Origin: an uncultured Planctomycetaceae bacterium
Lineage (GTDB): Bacteria > Planctomycetota > Phycisphaerae > UBA1845 > UTPLA1
NCBI GenBank assembly: GCA_938008425.1
Contig: CALLKH010000686.1
Location: forward strand, 1 to 11,124
Length of the DNA stretch: 11,124 bases
Reading direction: 5' to 3'
Below the pieces are notes generated by a model. That model was not told the origin of the DNA. It worked only from the letters and a program-made list of their open reading frames with translations, and searched no databases. The translations under genes and the position numbers were made by a program. How positions within the stretch are numbered: the first letter of the stretch is position 1; every line of letters begins with the position of its first letter. Below, one piece after another: positions 1-6,088 of this stretch.

Positions 1-151
1 GGCTGGAATCCGCCCGCGGCGGAAGCGAAATGTGAATCACCGACCGTGGCGTTGGTAATGGCAGAATCGGGCGCGACCGCCGGTACTTGAACGGAAAGAC
101 CCGGTTGATGTGCCGCGTGAAACCGCCGCGGCGAATTCGGAGTGAATTGAA

Positions 152-1291
152 ATGAGAGCAGTCGTTCGTGGCCGGCGCACCGCAACCGGGCGTGCAGGCT
201 TAACGGTCCTGGTGTGGGCGATCGGCCTCGTGTGTTTCGGCCGGGCGACTTCGGCGCGCGCCGATGGACAGCCGCTGGTCACCGGCGTCGAGTCGATCGG
301 CGTGACGGTCGGCGATCTCGATCGATCGGTGGCGTTCTTTCGAGACGTACTCATGTTTGAGCTGATCTCGCAGCGTGAGGAGAGCGGCGAGGCCCACGAG
401 CGGCTCGACGGCGTCTTCGGCCTGCGAAAGCGCGTCGCAAGAATGCGGCTGGGGACCGAGTTCATAGAGCTGACGGAGTATTTCGCCCCGCGCGGCCGTG
501 CGATGCCGCCGGATTCGCGCGGCAACGATCAGTGGTTTCAGCATATTGCCATCGTCGTGAGTGACATGGGTAAGGCATACGAACGACTGCGTGAGCACCG
601 CGTTTCGCACGCCTCGACGGGGCCTCAGCGGCTGCCGGACTCGAATCCAAACGCGGGGGGCATTCGGGCGTTCTACTTTCGCGATCCGGACGATCATTTT
701 CTCGAACTCATCCAGTTTCCCGCAGGCAGGGGCGATCCGCGGTGGCAGCAGGGGGGCGATGCCCTCTTTCTCGGCATCGATCACACCGCCATCGTCGTGC
801 GCGACACCGAGGCTTCGCTGAAGTTCTATCGGGATGAACTCGGCATGCGCGTGGCGGGCGCAAGCGAGAACTTCGGCGACGAGCAGGAGCATCTCAACAA
901 CGTTTTCGGGGCGCGACTGCGAATCACCGCGCTGCGGGCGGCGAGCGGCCCCGGTGTGGAATTGCTTGAATACCTCGCCCCAAGCGATGGGCGACCATCT
1001 CCGGTGGATTCGCGGCCGTGCGACTTGTGGCATTGGTCGATTCAGATGCGTGCCGCCGACGCGAGAAGCGTGGAGTCGACGTGCATTAGATCGCGCCGCA
1101 CGTTGATTTCAAGCCGAACGATCGACCTGTCGGAAGGTGAGTCCGATTTTTCGGCGTCGATTCAGATCCGAGACCCCGACGGTCACGCGCTTCAGTTCAT
1201 CAGCGGCAATGCGGCGCGATCGGAGAAGACGAAAACCACGGGAGCCACGTCACCTGGTGCAAGGCCCGTCGCGGCCCGCCCCACACGCTAA
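152..1291 (+). CDS. Two-domain VOC (glyoxalase-fold) family protein, probably exported
   Basis: The 379-residue protein contains two tandem vicinal-oxygen-chelate domains, roughly residues 45-192 and 208-352. Each starts with a 'hxxV.D...S..FYrd.Lg' strand-helix unit and ends with a 'RDPDgH' strand. In such folds metal ligands are His or Glu at domain edges; visible candidates are H131 and E185 in domain 1 and H211 and H294 in domain 2. The last ligand position of domain 2 is Gln (Q348) rather than Glu, so that site may be altered. The N-terminus is basic, followed by a hydrophobic stretch (about 17-30) and SARA-D at 34-38, which looks like a signal peptidase I site. The start at 152 has GGAG at 139-142 nine bases upstream. 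The last 25 or so residues are a low-complexity basic/Ala/Thr tail. The GMC oxidoreductase follows after 63 bases, suggesting co-transcription. The family includes glyoxalases, dioxygenases and isomerases, so the reaction and substrate cannot be named. Confidence 0.85.
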   Translation: MRAVVRGRRTATGRAGLTVLVWAIGLVCFGRATSARADGQPLVTGVESIGVTVGDLDRSVAFFRDVLMFELISQREESGEAHERLDGVFGLRKRVARMRLGTEFIELTEYFAPRGRAMPPDSRGNDQWFQHIAIVVSDMGKAYERLREHRVSHASTGPQRLPDSNPNAGGIRAFYFRDPDDHFLELIQFPAGRGDPRWQQGGDALFLGIDHTAIVVRDTEASLKFYRDELGMRVAGASENFGDEQEHLNNVFGARLRITALRAASGPGVELLEYLAPSDGRPSPVDSRPCDLWHWSIQMRAADARSVESTCIRSRRTLISSRTIDLSEGESDFSASIQIRDPDGHALQFISGNAARSEKTKTTGATSPGARPVAARPTR

Positions 1292-1354
1292 GCCGGCGAA
1301 ACCTTTTTTGCGCGAGATCGGACGCAGGTCGCCGATCTTCGCGCGGAGACTGAT

Positions 1355-2905
1355 ATGTCCATCGACAATTCCTACGACGTCATCATCATCGGCACCGGCG
1401 CGGGCGGCGGCACGCTGGCGTGGAAGCTCGCGCCGACCGGAAAGCGAATTCTACTGCTCGAGCGCGGCCAGTTTCTTCCCCGAGAGAAGGAGAACTGGGT
1501 CAGCCGAAACGTGCTCTTGGAGAATCGTTACAAGGCGCACGAAACCTGGTTCGATCGCGACGGCAAGCCGTTTCATCCCGGCACGCACTACTGGGTCGGT
1601 GGGAACACGAAGGTCTATGGCGCCGCGCTGTTCAGAATGCGGCGAGAGGACTTCGGCGAGATTCGCCACAACGGCGGGGTGTCGCCCGCATGGCCCATTC
1701 GTTACGAGGATCTCGCACTCTACTACTCGCAGGCCGAAAAGCTCTACGAGGTTCGCGGTGAGCGGGGCGTCGACCCCACCGAGCCGCCCGCAGACGGGCC
1801 GTATCCGTTCGCGCCGGTCAGTCATGAGCCGCGAATTCAGGAACTGGCCGACGATTTTGCGAAACTGGGCCTGAAGCCGTTTCACGTGCCGCTCGGCGTT
1901 CGACTCGATGAACGCGAGCGATTCAAGAGTGCGTGCATCCGGTGCAATTCCTGCGACGGCTTTCCCTGTCTTGTGCACGCGAAGTCGGATTCGGACGTGC
2001 TCTGCGTCCGGCCAGCGATTGAGCATCCGAATGTCGAGATTCTCACCGGCGCGATGGTTCAGCGCCTGGAAACGAGCTCCGGCGGCAGGGCGATCACCGG
2101 CGTCGTGGTCGAATGCGAAGGGCGGACGGAGACCTATCGCGCGGCCATCGTCGTCGTGTCGTGCGGCGCGATCAATTCGGCGGCGCTGTTGCTTCGATCG
2201 GCCAACGACGATCATCCGCGCGGCCTCGCCAATCGATCCGACATGGTCGGCCGGAACTACATGTGCCATAACAACTCGGCGCTCCTGGCGATCTCCAAGC
2301 GACCCAATCCGACGGTCTTTCAGAAAACGCTTGCGCTCAACGACTTTTATTTCAACGCCGACGACTTCGACTTTCCGCTCGGACACATCTCCATGCTCGG
2401 CAAGACCGATGCCGAGGCGCTGAGCCTCGGCGCGCCGCCGCTGACGCCGAAGGCCATCCTCGGCAAGATGGCGACGCACTCGCTGGATTTCTGGCTGACC
2501 TCGGAGGACTTGCCCGAAAGTGGAAACCGCGTGCGGCTGAATTCCGACGGCCGGATCGTGCTTGACTACCGTCCCAACAACGAGGAGTCCCATCGACGGC
2601 TCATCGCGCGGCTCAAGAGCATGCTCGGTCGAATCGGCTGCGAGGAGGAGCATCTGTTGCCGACACACCTCTACCTCGGCAAGAAGATTCCGCTGGCCGG
2701 CGTCGCCCATCAGTGCGGGACGTTGCGGTTCGGGACCGATCCCATGAACAGCGTGCTCGACGTGAACTGCCGTTCGCATGACATCGACAATCTTTACGTG
2801 GTGGATTCGAGCTTCTTCCCGTCGAGCGGCGCCATCAACCCGGCGCTGACGATCATGGCGAACGCCCTTCGCGTGGGCGATCATCTGATCAACAGGCTCG
2901 GCTAG
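1355..2905 (+). CDS. GMC-family FAD-dependent oxidoreductase
   Basis: This 516-residue flavoprotein belongs to the glucose-methanol-choline oxidoreductase family. The N-terminal dinucleotide-binding segment reads DVIIIGTGAGGGTLAWKL with the acidic end LLLERG about 20 residues later. The C-terminal GMC domain has the active-site pair H452 (in HQCGT) and N495 (in GAINPALTIMANALR), with the FAD-contacting VVDSSFFPSS segment between them. Members oxidise alcohols, sugars or sterol-like substrates; the substrate here cannot be read. A cysteine cluster C194-x2-C197-x2-C200-x4-C205 sits between the FAD and C-terminal domains, where related dehydrogenases carry 'C..C...GC' motifs; in FAD glucose dehydrogenase cysteines bind a 3Fe-4S cluster. 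No signal peptide or Tat motif is visible. GGAG at 1345-1348 lies six bases before the ATG. It follows the VOC gene after 63 bases and is convergent with the pseudopilin gene, whose stop is 22 bases away. Confidence 0.92.
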   Translation: MSIDNSYDVIIIGTGAGGGTLAWKLAPTGKRILLLERGQFLPREKENWVSRNVLLENRYKAHETWFDRDGKPFHPGTHYWVGGNTKVYGAALFRMRREDFGEIRHNGGVSPAWPIRYEDLALYYSQAEKLYEVRGERGVDPTEPPADGPYPFAPVSHEPRIQELADDFAKLGLKPFHVPLGVRLDERERFKSACIRCNSCDGFPCLVHAKSDSDVLCVRPAIEHPNVEILTGAMVQRLETSSGGRAITGVVVECEGRTETYRAAIVVVSCGAINSAALLLRSANDDHPRGLANRSDMVGRNYMCHNNSALLAISKRPNPTVFQKTLALNDFYFNADDFDFPLGHISMLGKTDAEALSLGAPPLTPKAILGKMATHSLDFWLTSEDLPESGNRVRLNSDGRIVLDYRPNNEESHRRLIARLKSMLGRIGCEEEHLLPTHLYLGKKIPLAGVAHQCGTLRFGTDPMNSVLDVNCRSHDIDNLYVVDSSFFPSSGAINPALTIMANALRVGDHLINRLG

Positions 2906-2927
2906 TTTTCGGTGAAGCGGGCCTGAA

Positions 2928-3827
2928 TCAGAACCCGCGCGGCGTGAATCGCTCGGGCCACAGATCATAGCCCTGATCGCGGCTGAAGCGGGTGTCGATG
3001 AATCGATATTCCGCGTGGCCGTCGAGGAATGACATGGTGTAGCGGGAGAACCGCTTGTGCCAGCCGAAGCGAAGTTCCTGCTGGCAACTCTGCCCCGCGC
3101 TGCCGTCGCCGGGGCGGGCGTCCTGCATCATGGCGTTCATCGGGCTTTCCATGTGAAGGACGAATTCAGAGGCGGCGCCGCCGACCTTGAGTCGAAGAAG
3201 TTCCCGGCCCGCGGCGCTCATGTCACCGAGATTGCTGTAAATCGCGGATTTGTTGAACCACGGATCGCTCGCCAGCCAGTTCCAGTTGATCGAGTAACTG
3301 TTGCCGTTCGAGGCCCACGAGGGAATGTTCTGCGACATCACCGGAGGGGCGCAGGCATTGTCCGGAAACGTCGTCAGCGTAAAGGTGTCCGACGGGCAGA
3401 TGTACTCGGCCACCGGCCCCGCGCAGAATCCCGGAGCGACAAATCGGTTGTACGGCCTCTCATTGGTGTGGATCTTGCGGACGTCCACTTTCTGCCCCAG
3501 CACCGGGTGAACCATGTCCACCTGGAACCCGCCCCAGACGTTCTCCGAAATCTTCTCGATGTCCGCGCCGCCGTAGTTCAGACCCAGATGCCACGGCTGC
3601 GTCGGATAACCCTCGGCATCCATGTACATGAGCGAAGCGGCGCCGATGCCGCGAAGATTGGCGATGCACTTGATGGTGTTGCCGTTTTCACGTGCGGCGG
3701 AAAGCGAGGGCAGCAGGATGGCGAGAACCAGCGCAACAATTCCGATCACGACGAGCAACTCCAATAGTGAGAACGCTCGCTCATGCGGAGTGACGTTTAC
3801 GCCTTGCTCATGTCGGCCGGCGCGCAT
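2928..3827 (-). CDS. Prepilin-type cleavage/methylation domain protein (pseudopilin-like)
   Basis: The 299-residue protein starts with a short basic leader followed by AFSLLELLVVIGIVALVLAI, a type IV prepilin/pseudopilin signal. Cleavage by prepilin peptidase would fall between A18 and F19. E23 is the conserved Glu at position +5, and a single hydrophobic helix runs to about residue 41. The usual residue before the cut is Gly; Ala is tolerated but less common. The rest is a soluble domain ending in a FLDGHAEYRFID segment, like the 'H..DG' C-terminus of the large planctomycete pseudopilin-like families. The start at 3827 has GGGGA about nine bases upstream on the minus strand. No pilus or secretion ATPase genes flank it, which is normal for the scattered planctomycete paralogues. 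It probably anchors in the inner membrane with the globular domain outside; the specific role is unknown. Confidence 0.9.
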   Translation of the reverse strand: MRAGRHEQGVNVTPHERAFSLLELLVVIGIVALVLAILLPSLSAARENGNTIKCIANLRGIGAASLMYMDAEGYPTQPWHLGLNYGGADIEKISENVWGGFQVDMVHPVLGQKVDVRKIHTNERPYNRFVAPGFCAGPVAEYICPSDTFTLTTFPDNACAPPVMSQNIPSWASNGNSYSINWNWLASDPWFNKSAIYSNLGDMSAAGRELLRLKVGGAASEFVLHMESPMNAMMQDARPGDGSAGQSCQQELRFGWHKRFSRYTMSFLDGHAEYRFIDTRFSRDQGYDLWPERFTPRGF

Positions 3828-3868
3828 CTGAAATGTTCCCCTGTTCCCGATTAATAGAGATGCGACTT

Positions 3869-3895
3869 AACCGGAGTATAACGAGTTCTCCGGTT
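3869..3895. repeat. Perfect 8-bp inverted repeat over the pseudopilin promoter
   Basis: AACCGGAG at 3869-3876 and CTCCGGTT at 3888-3895 are exact reverse complements with 11 bases between them. The centre holds a smaller AAC-GA-GTT symmetry (3880-3887). The -10 box of the minus-strand promoter overlaps the left arm and loop, so the site looks like an operator for a dimeric repressor. A hairpin role is less likely because there is no T-run on either side. Confidence 0.5.
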
Positions 3896-3904
3896 CGCTT
3901 TCCA
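3875..3904 (-). promoter_or_regulatory. Candidate promoter of the pseudopilin gene
   Basis: On the minus strand TGGAAA (3899-3904) and TATACT (3875-3880) are separated by 18 bases. The -10 box matches TATAAT at five of six positions; the -35 match is weaker. Transcription would start near 3868, leaving a leader of about 40 bases that carries the GGGGA ribosome site. The -10 box lies inside the inverted repeat listed next. Confidence 0.5.
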
Positions 3905-4046
3905 GACTTTTCTTGACCGAAACGATCTGAGAGACCATCCCAATTGTAGCGGGCGGTGTTCCGGATTCATCCTTACGAAGAATACACGGGCCGCATTCGC
4001 CCAGGCATATCGGCCCATGCTCATAAAGTCTTTCTTCTCCTTATGT

Positions 4047-4082
4047 AACGGCGATTTGCTGACCATTGCAAAACGGCGATTT
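4047..4082. repeat. Pair of 11-bp direct repeats upstream of the DUF6504-like gene
   Basis: AACGGCGATTT occurs at 4047-4057 and again at 4072-4082, a period of 25 bases, ending 18 bases before the ATG at 4101. The surrounding 3828-4100 gap is markedly richer in A and T than the flanking genes and contains no convincing RNA gene. The repeats may be regulator-binding sites; I found no clear -35/-10 pair for the plus-strand gene. Confidence 0.4.
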
Positions 4083-4100
4083 CGGCCCTGAAGGCGGGCG

Positions 4101-4547
4101 ATGGGAGTTTCACAGGCAGGATTGGGGTTTGTCCGTATTTCGGCCGAAACGTTCGTCGGCTTGACGGGTTCGGCGGCGCGGACGACCTTCACTGGGATGG
4201 GCGACCATGCTGAAGAGTTCGTTTCAGAGCCGATTCGCCCCGATCGCGGCGCGGCCGACGCCGGCGCCATGTCGCGCGGCCTTGCGGGGCTTCCAGCGGG
4301 GTTCACGTGGCGGGATCGCCACTACTCGGTGGGCGCTGTTCTGGAGGACTGGAAGCGTAGTGAAGCCGAAGGCGGTCGCGCCGATTCCGAGCGTTACTAC
4401 CGGAAACATTACTATCGAATTCGCACCGAGTGCGGCGTGACCATGACGATCTACTTCGTTCGCAAGGTAAAGCCCGGCGAGCACGCGAAGCAGCGGTGGT
4501 GGCTTTACTCGATTCAACGTGCGACGACCGACGGCGCCGACGCCTGA
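4101..4547 (+). CDS. Small DUF6504-like protein of unknown function
   Basis: The 148-residue product contains, from about residue 37, FVSEPI followed by a GLPAGFTWRDRHYSVGAVL segment, then YYRKHYYRIRT and a RWWLYSI ending. From memory of the family this pattern (SEPI, F-x-W-R-x-R-x-Y-x-V, vLxxWK, YRvRT, RWWLY) resembles the DUF6504 group of small cytoplasmic domains. No biochemical function is known to me. The start is uncertain: ATG 4101 has GAAGG at 4090-4094 with six-base spacing. ATG 4197 (Met33) sits only a few residues before the family-like region but has no evident ribosome site. The first ten codons after 4101 use many A/T third positions, unlike the rest of the gene, which mildly favours the shorter 116-residue form. 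It appears to be transcribed alone. Confidence 0.65.
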   Translation: MGVSQAGLGFVRISAETFVGLTGSAARTTFTGMGDHAEEFVSEPIRPDRGAADAGAMSRGLAGLPAGFTWRDRHYSVGAVLEDWKRSEAEGGRADSERYYRKHYYRIRTECGVTMTIYFVRKVKPGEHAKQRWWLYSIQRATTDGADA

Positions 4548-4576
4548 AATGATCAAACTTTGAAAAATGTTCGGCG

Positions 4577-4591
4577 GGCCATCTCATGGCC
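4577..4591 (+). other. Short hairpin downstream of the DUF6504-like gene
   Basis: GGCCAT (4577-4582) and ATGGCC (4586-4591) form a 6-bp perfect stem with a three-base loop, 29 bases after the stop at 4547. No T-run follows, so it is not a standard intrinsic terminator; it could stabilise the 3' end or be chance. Confidence 0.25.
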
Positions 4592-4764
4592 GTGTCAGGA
4601 CATCCGTCATTCCCCGCGCGATCACTGAAGATTTCACCCGGCCTGATGATCGGCCATGTCCTATTCTTTGTGCGTCGTGCTGTTTGATGTTTCGACCGGC
4701 CCGGCGCCGGCCGGCGCGACGAAACCGAGATGCCGTTTGGGCGGCACATCAAGAGGAGGGAGTC

Positions 4765-5127
4765 ATGGGCCGAAGACCGGAGGAAGTGAACGGCGATTCG
4801 ATGGGCCGGGATGAGAAGTTGCGGCGGGAGTTTGAACGGGCGACGCTGCGAAAGTTCCTTCGCAGGCTGAAGGCGTCCGAGATCGAACTGGCGGACGAAT
4901 TGAAAATGCTTGAGGCCTATTGCGAACTGCGCAAGCAGGATGTCGCCGGGCGGAAGGTGGCCGTCGATGCCGCCCGCGAGCCAGGTCGGTCGCCGTCAAA
5001 GCGATCTCGCCCGGCCTCGGAGGACGCGCGGCCGGCCGCGACTGAAGGGGACGATCCGGATGGCGACATGGACGCCGAATTGACGCGCGCGGTGCGGCGC
5101 ATCTACGGCGTTGATCTGGATGCCTGA
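4765..5127 (+). CDS. Hypothetical charged 120-residue protein
   Basis: I do not recognise this protein. The start at ATG 4765 is set by a strong AGGAGGG at 4754-4760; the reading frame is open further upstream, but that part has no ribosome site and looks non-coding. Residues about 13-60 are rich in Arg, Lys, Glu and Leu without Pro or Gly, predicting one or two amphipathic helices, perhaps a coiled coil (FERATLRKFLRRLKASEIEL). Residues about 65-100 are a low-complexity Arg/Ser/Ala then Asp/Gly linker. The end reads LTRAVRRIYGVDLDA and may be a short helix. No signal peptide or membrane segment is present, so a cytoplasmic protein is expected. It lies 217 bases after the DUF6504-like gene and 105 before the M50 protease, whose promoter separates them. 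Confidence 0.7.
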   Translation: MGRRPEEVNGDSMGRDEKLRREFERATLRKFLRRLKASEIELADELKMLEAYCELRKQDVAGRKVAVDAAREPGRSPSKRSRPASEDARPAATEGDDPDGDMDAELTRAVRRIYGVDLDA

Positions 5128-5153
5128 CGGAACAACGCCGGTTCCGCCGCGGG

Positions 5154-5181
5154 TTGACACGCCCGCGCGCCGCGCTAGTCT
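5154..5181 (+). promoter_or_regulatory. Candidate sigma70-type promoter of the M50 protease gene
   Basis: A perfect -35 TTGACA at 5154-5159 is followed after 16 bases by TAGTCT at 5176-5181. Transcription would begin near 5188, about 45 bases before the ATG at 5233. The -10 box is weak against TATAAT but shares the TAG start seen upstream of trpS, scpA and the dioxygenase gene. Confidence 0.55.
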
Positions 5182-5198
5182 AGGCGTCGCGCGCGGGC
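5161..5198. repeat. 10-bp inverted repeat bracketing the M50 promoter -10 box
   Basis: GCCCGCGCGC at 5161-5170 and GCGCGCGGGC at 5189-5198 are exact reverse complements separated by 18 bases that contain the -10 box. The left arm lies upstream of the predicted start, so the symmetry acts in DNA rather than as an RNA hairpin. Alternating G and C makes chance symmetry more likely than the arm length suggests. Confidence 0.45.
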
Positions 5199-5216
5199 CT
5201 GTGCGGGCACACGGCC
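5196..5216 (+). other. Predicted hairpin in the M50 gene leader
   Basis: GGCC-TGTG (5196-5203) pairs with CACA (5208-5211) and GGCC (5213-5216), leaving loop CGGG and one bulged C at 5212. It lies near the expected 5' end of the transcript and ends six bases before the GGGAGG ribosome site (5223-5228), so it could protect the 5' end or affect initiation. Confidence 0.35.
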
Positions 5217-5232
5217 GCATCCGGGAGGATTC

Positions 5233-5943
5233 ATGCTCAACAATTCGTCGCTTGCAATGGTGGAGTTCACCATGCCGATGGTGGCGGCGCTCCTCACATG
5301 GATTCTTTGCGTCTGCGTCCACGAGTTCTCGCACGCGATCGTCGCCTACTGGGGCGGCGATGATTCGGTGAAGGCCAAGGGCTATCTGTCGCTGAACCCC
5401 ACGCGATTTATCGACCCGGTCTTCAGCCTGCTCGTCCCCGCCATCGTGCTGATGATCGGCGGCCTGCCGTTGCCCGGCGGCGCTGTGATGATTGACGAAA
5501 GCCGGCTCAAGAACCGCAAATGGGGCCTCTACGTTTCGGCGGCCGGGCCTATCAGTAATTTCATCCTCTTCCTGCTATTCGCATTTCCGCTGCACCCCAA
5601 GTTCGGGATCGTCGACCTGACGCTCCGGGTACAGCCGCTCTGGGTCTATTTTCTGGGGGCGATGGCGACGCTGAATTTCATCGCCACGCTGTTCAATCTC
5701 ATCCCCTGTCCGCCGCTGGACGGCTATCGATTGATTGAGCACAAGCTTCCCGCCAACATTCAGGCGGTCATGCGCCAACCGCAGGCTTCGCTCGCGATGT
5801 TCGCGGCGCTGTTCCTGCTGTTCACCGCCACACCGAAGGCGTTTTATCCATTCATCTGGATGTTGGAGCAGGTGACGGATCGGCTCGGCCTGCCGGCCTG
5901 GCTGCTCTTGGATGGGTTTAGTTTCGTTCTCTTCAATCGATAA
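5233..5943 (+). CDS. Site-2 protease (peptidase M50) family membrane metalloprotease
   Basis: The 236-residue protein is a compact M50 intramembrane metalloprotease. The zinc site HEFSH has H30 and H34 as ligands and E31 as catalytic base, in the first hydrophobic helix (about 16-36). The second conserved motif NLIPCPPLDG places D163 as third zinc ligand. Further hydrophobic segments lie at about 59-77, 97-120, 137-158 and 183-209. There is no PDZ or CBS domain, so it resembles the short YwhC/FtsH-associated-type S2P group rather than RseP. Such proteases cut within the membrane, but the substrate is unknown. GGGAGG at 5223-5228 is four bases before the ATG. It precedes trpS by 145 bases, and trpS has its own predicted promoter. 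This M50-trpS pairing recurs in bacteria without a known functional link. Confidence 0.93.
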   Translation: MLNNSSLAMVEFTMPMVAALLTWILCVCVHEFSHAIVAYWGGDDSVKAKGYLSLNPTRFIDPVFSLLVPAIVLMIGGLPLPGGAVMIDESRLKNRKWGLYVSAAGPISNFILFLLFAFPLHPKFGIVDLTLRVQPLWVYFLGAMATLNFIATLFNLIPCPPLDGYRLIEHKLPANIQAVMRQPQASLAMFAALFLLFTATPKAFYPFIWMLEQVTDRLGLPAWLLLDGFSFVLFNR

Positions 5944-5985
5944 CGACGTCGCGCCCCTTGAAACGTCGGCTTTCCCGTTCGACGG

Positions 5986-6014
5986 TTGGCCATCGAAGCG
6001 CGCGGCCTTAGATT
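5986..6014 (+). promoter_or_regulatory. Candidate sigma70-type promoter of trpS
   Basis: TTGGCC at 5986-5991 and TAGATT at 6009-6014 are spaced by the optimal 17 bases, each matching consensus at four of six positions. Transcription would start near 6021, leaving a leader of about 68 bases before the trpS ATG. Confidence 0.5.
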
Positions 6015-6034
6015 ACCCCGGATTCCGGCCGCGC
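6000..6034. repeat. 8-bp inverted repeat bracketing the trpS promoter -10 box
   Basis: GCGCGGCC at 6000-6007 and GGCCGCGC at 6027-6034 are exact reverse complements separated by 19 bases containing the TAGATT box. The layout closely matches the inverted repeat at the M50 promoter (18-base separation), suggesting a shared dimeric regulator or shared promoter geometry. The GC-rich arms leave chance as an alternative. Confidence 0.45.
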
Positions 6035-6088
6035 CGACCGTCGTATAGGTGCGCAGCCGACCACAAACCAGCAAGGTGGTGAGATTCA

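Noticed and set aside
1..90. Tail of an upstream gene at the left edge.
   Set aside because: Two frames are open from the edge (ending at 35 and 90), but neither shows a recognisable motif, so no coding call can be supported.
200..1033. Long minus-strand open frames opposite the VOC, GMC and scpA genes.
   Set aside because: They are Arg/His-rich, lack ribosome sites and known motifs, and mirror well-supported genes, as expected in GC-rich DNA.
1055..1115. Possible pair of compensating frameshifts in VOC domain 2, because another frame reads REKRGVDVH before a stop.
   Set aside because: The in-frame spacing from the conserved Asp-Ala to LISS is about what VOC domains show, and the strand beyond it is intact, so no frameshift is needed.
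3988..4016. GGGCCG...CGGCCC hairpin as a small RNA or terminator.
   Set aside because: The stem has only six pairs with a 17-base loop and no T-run; GC-rich sequence gives such matches often.
4695..4714. Terminator at the CCGGCGCCGG palindrome.
   Set aside because: It is pure GC repetition with no room for a loop and no T-run.
4567..4764. N-terminal extension of the 120-residue protein from 4567.
   Set aside because: There is no ribosome site at 4567, whereas AGGAGGG precedes ATG 4765; the extension is Arg/Pro/Cys-rich like out-of-frame GC sequence.
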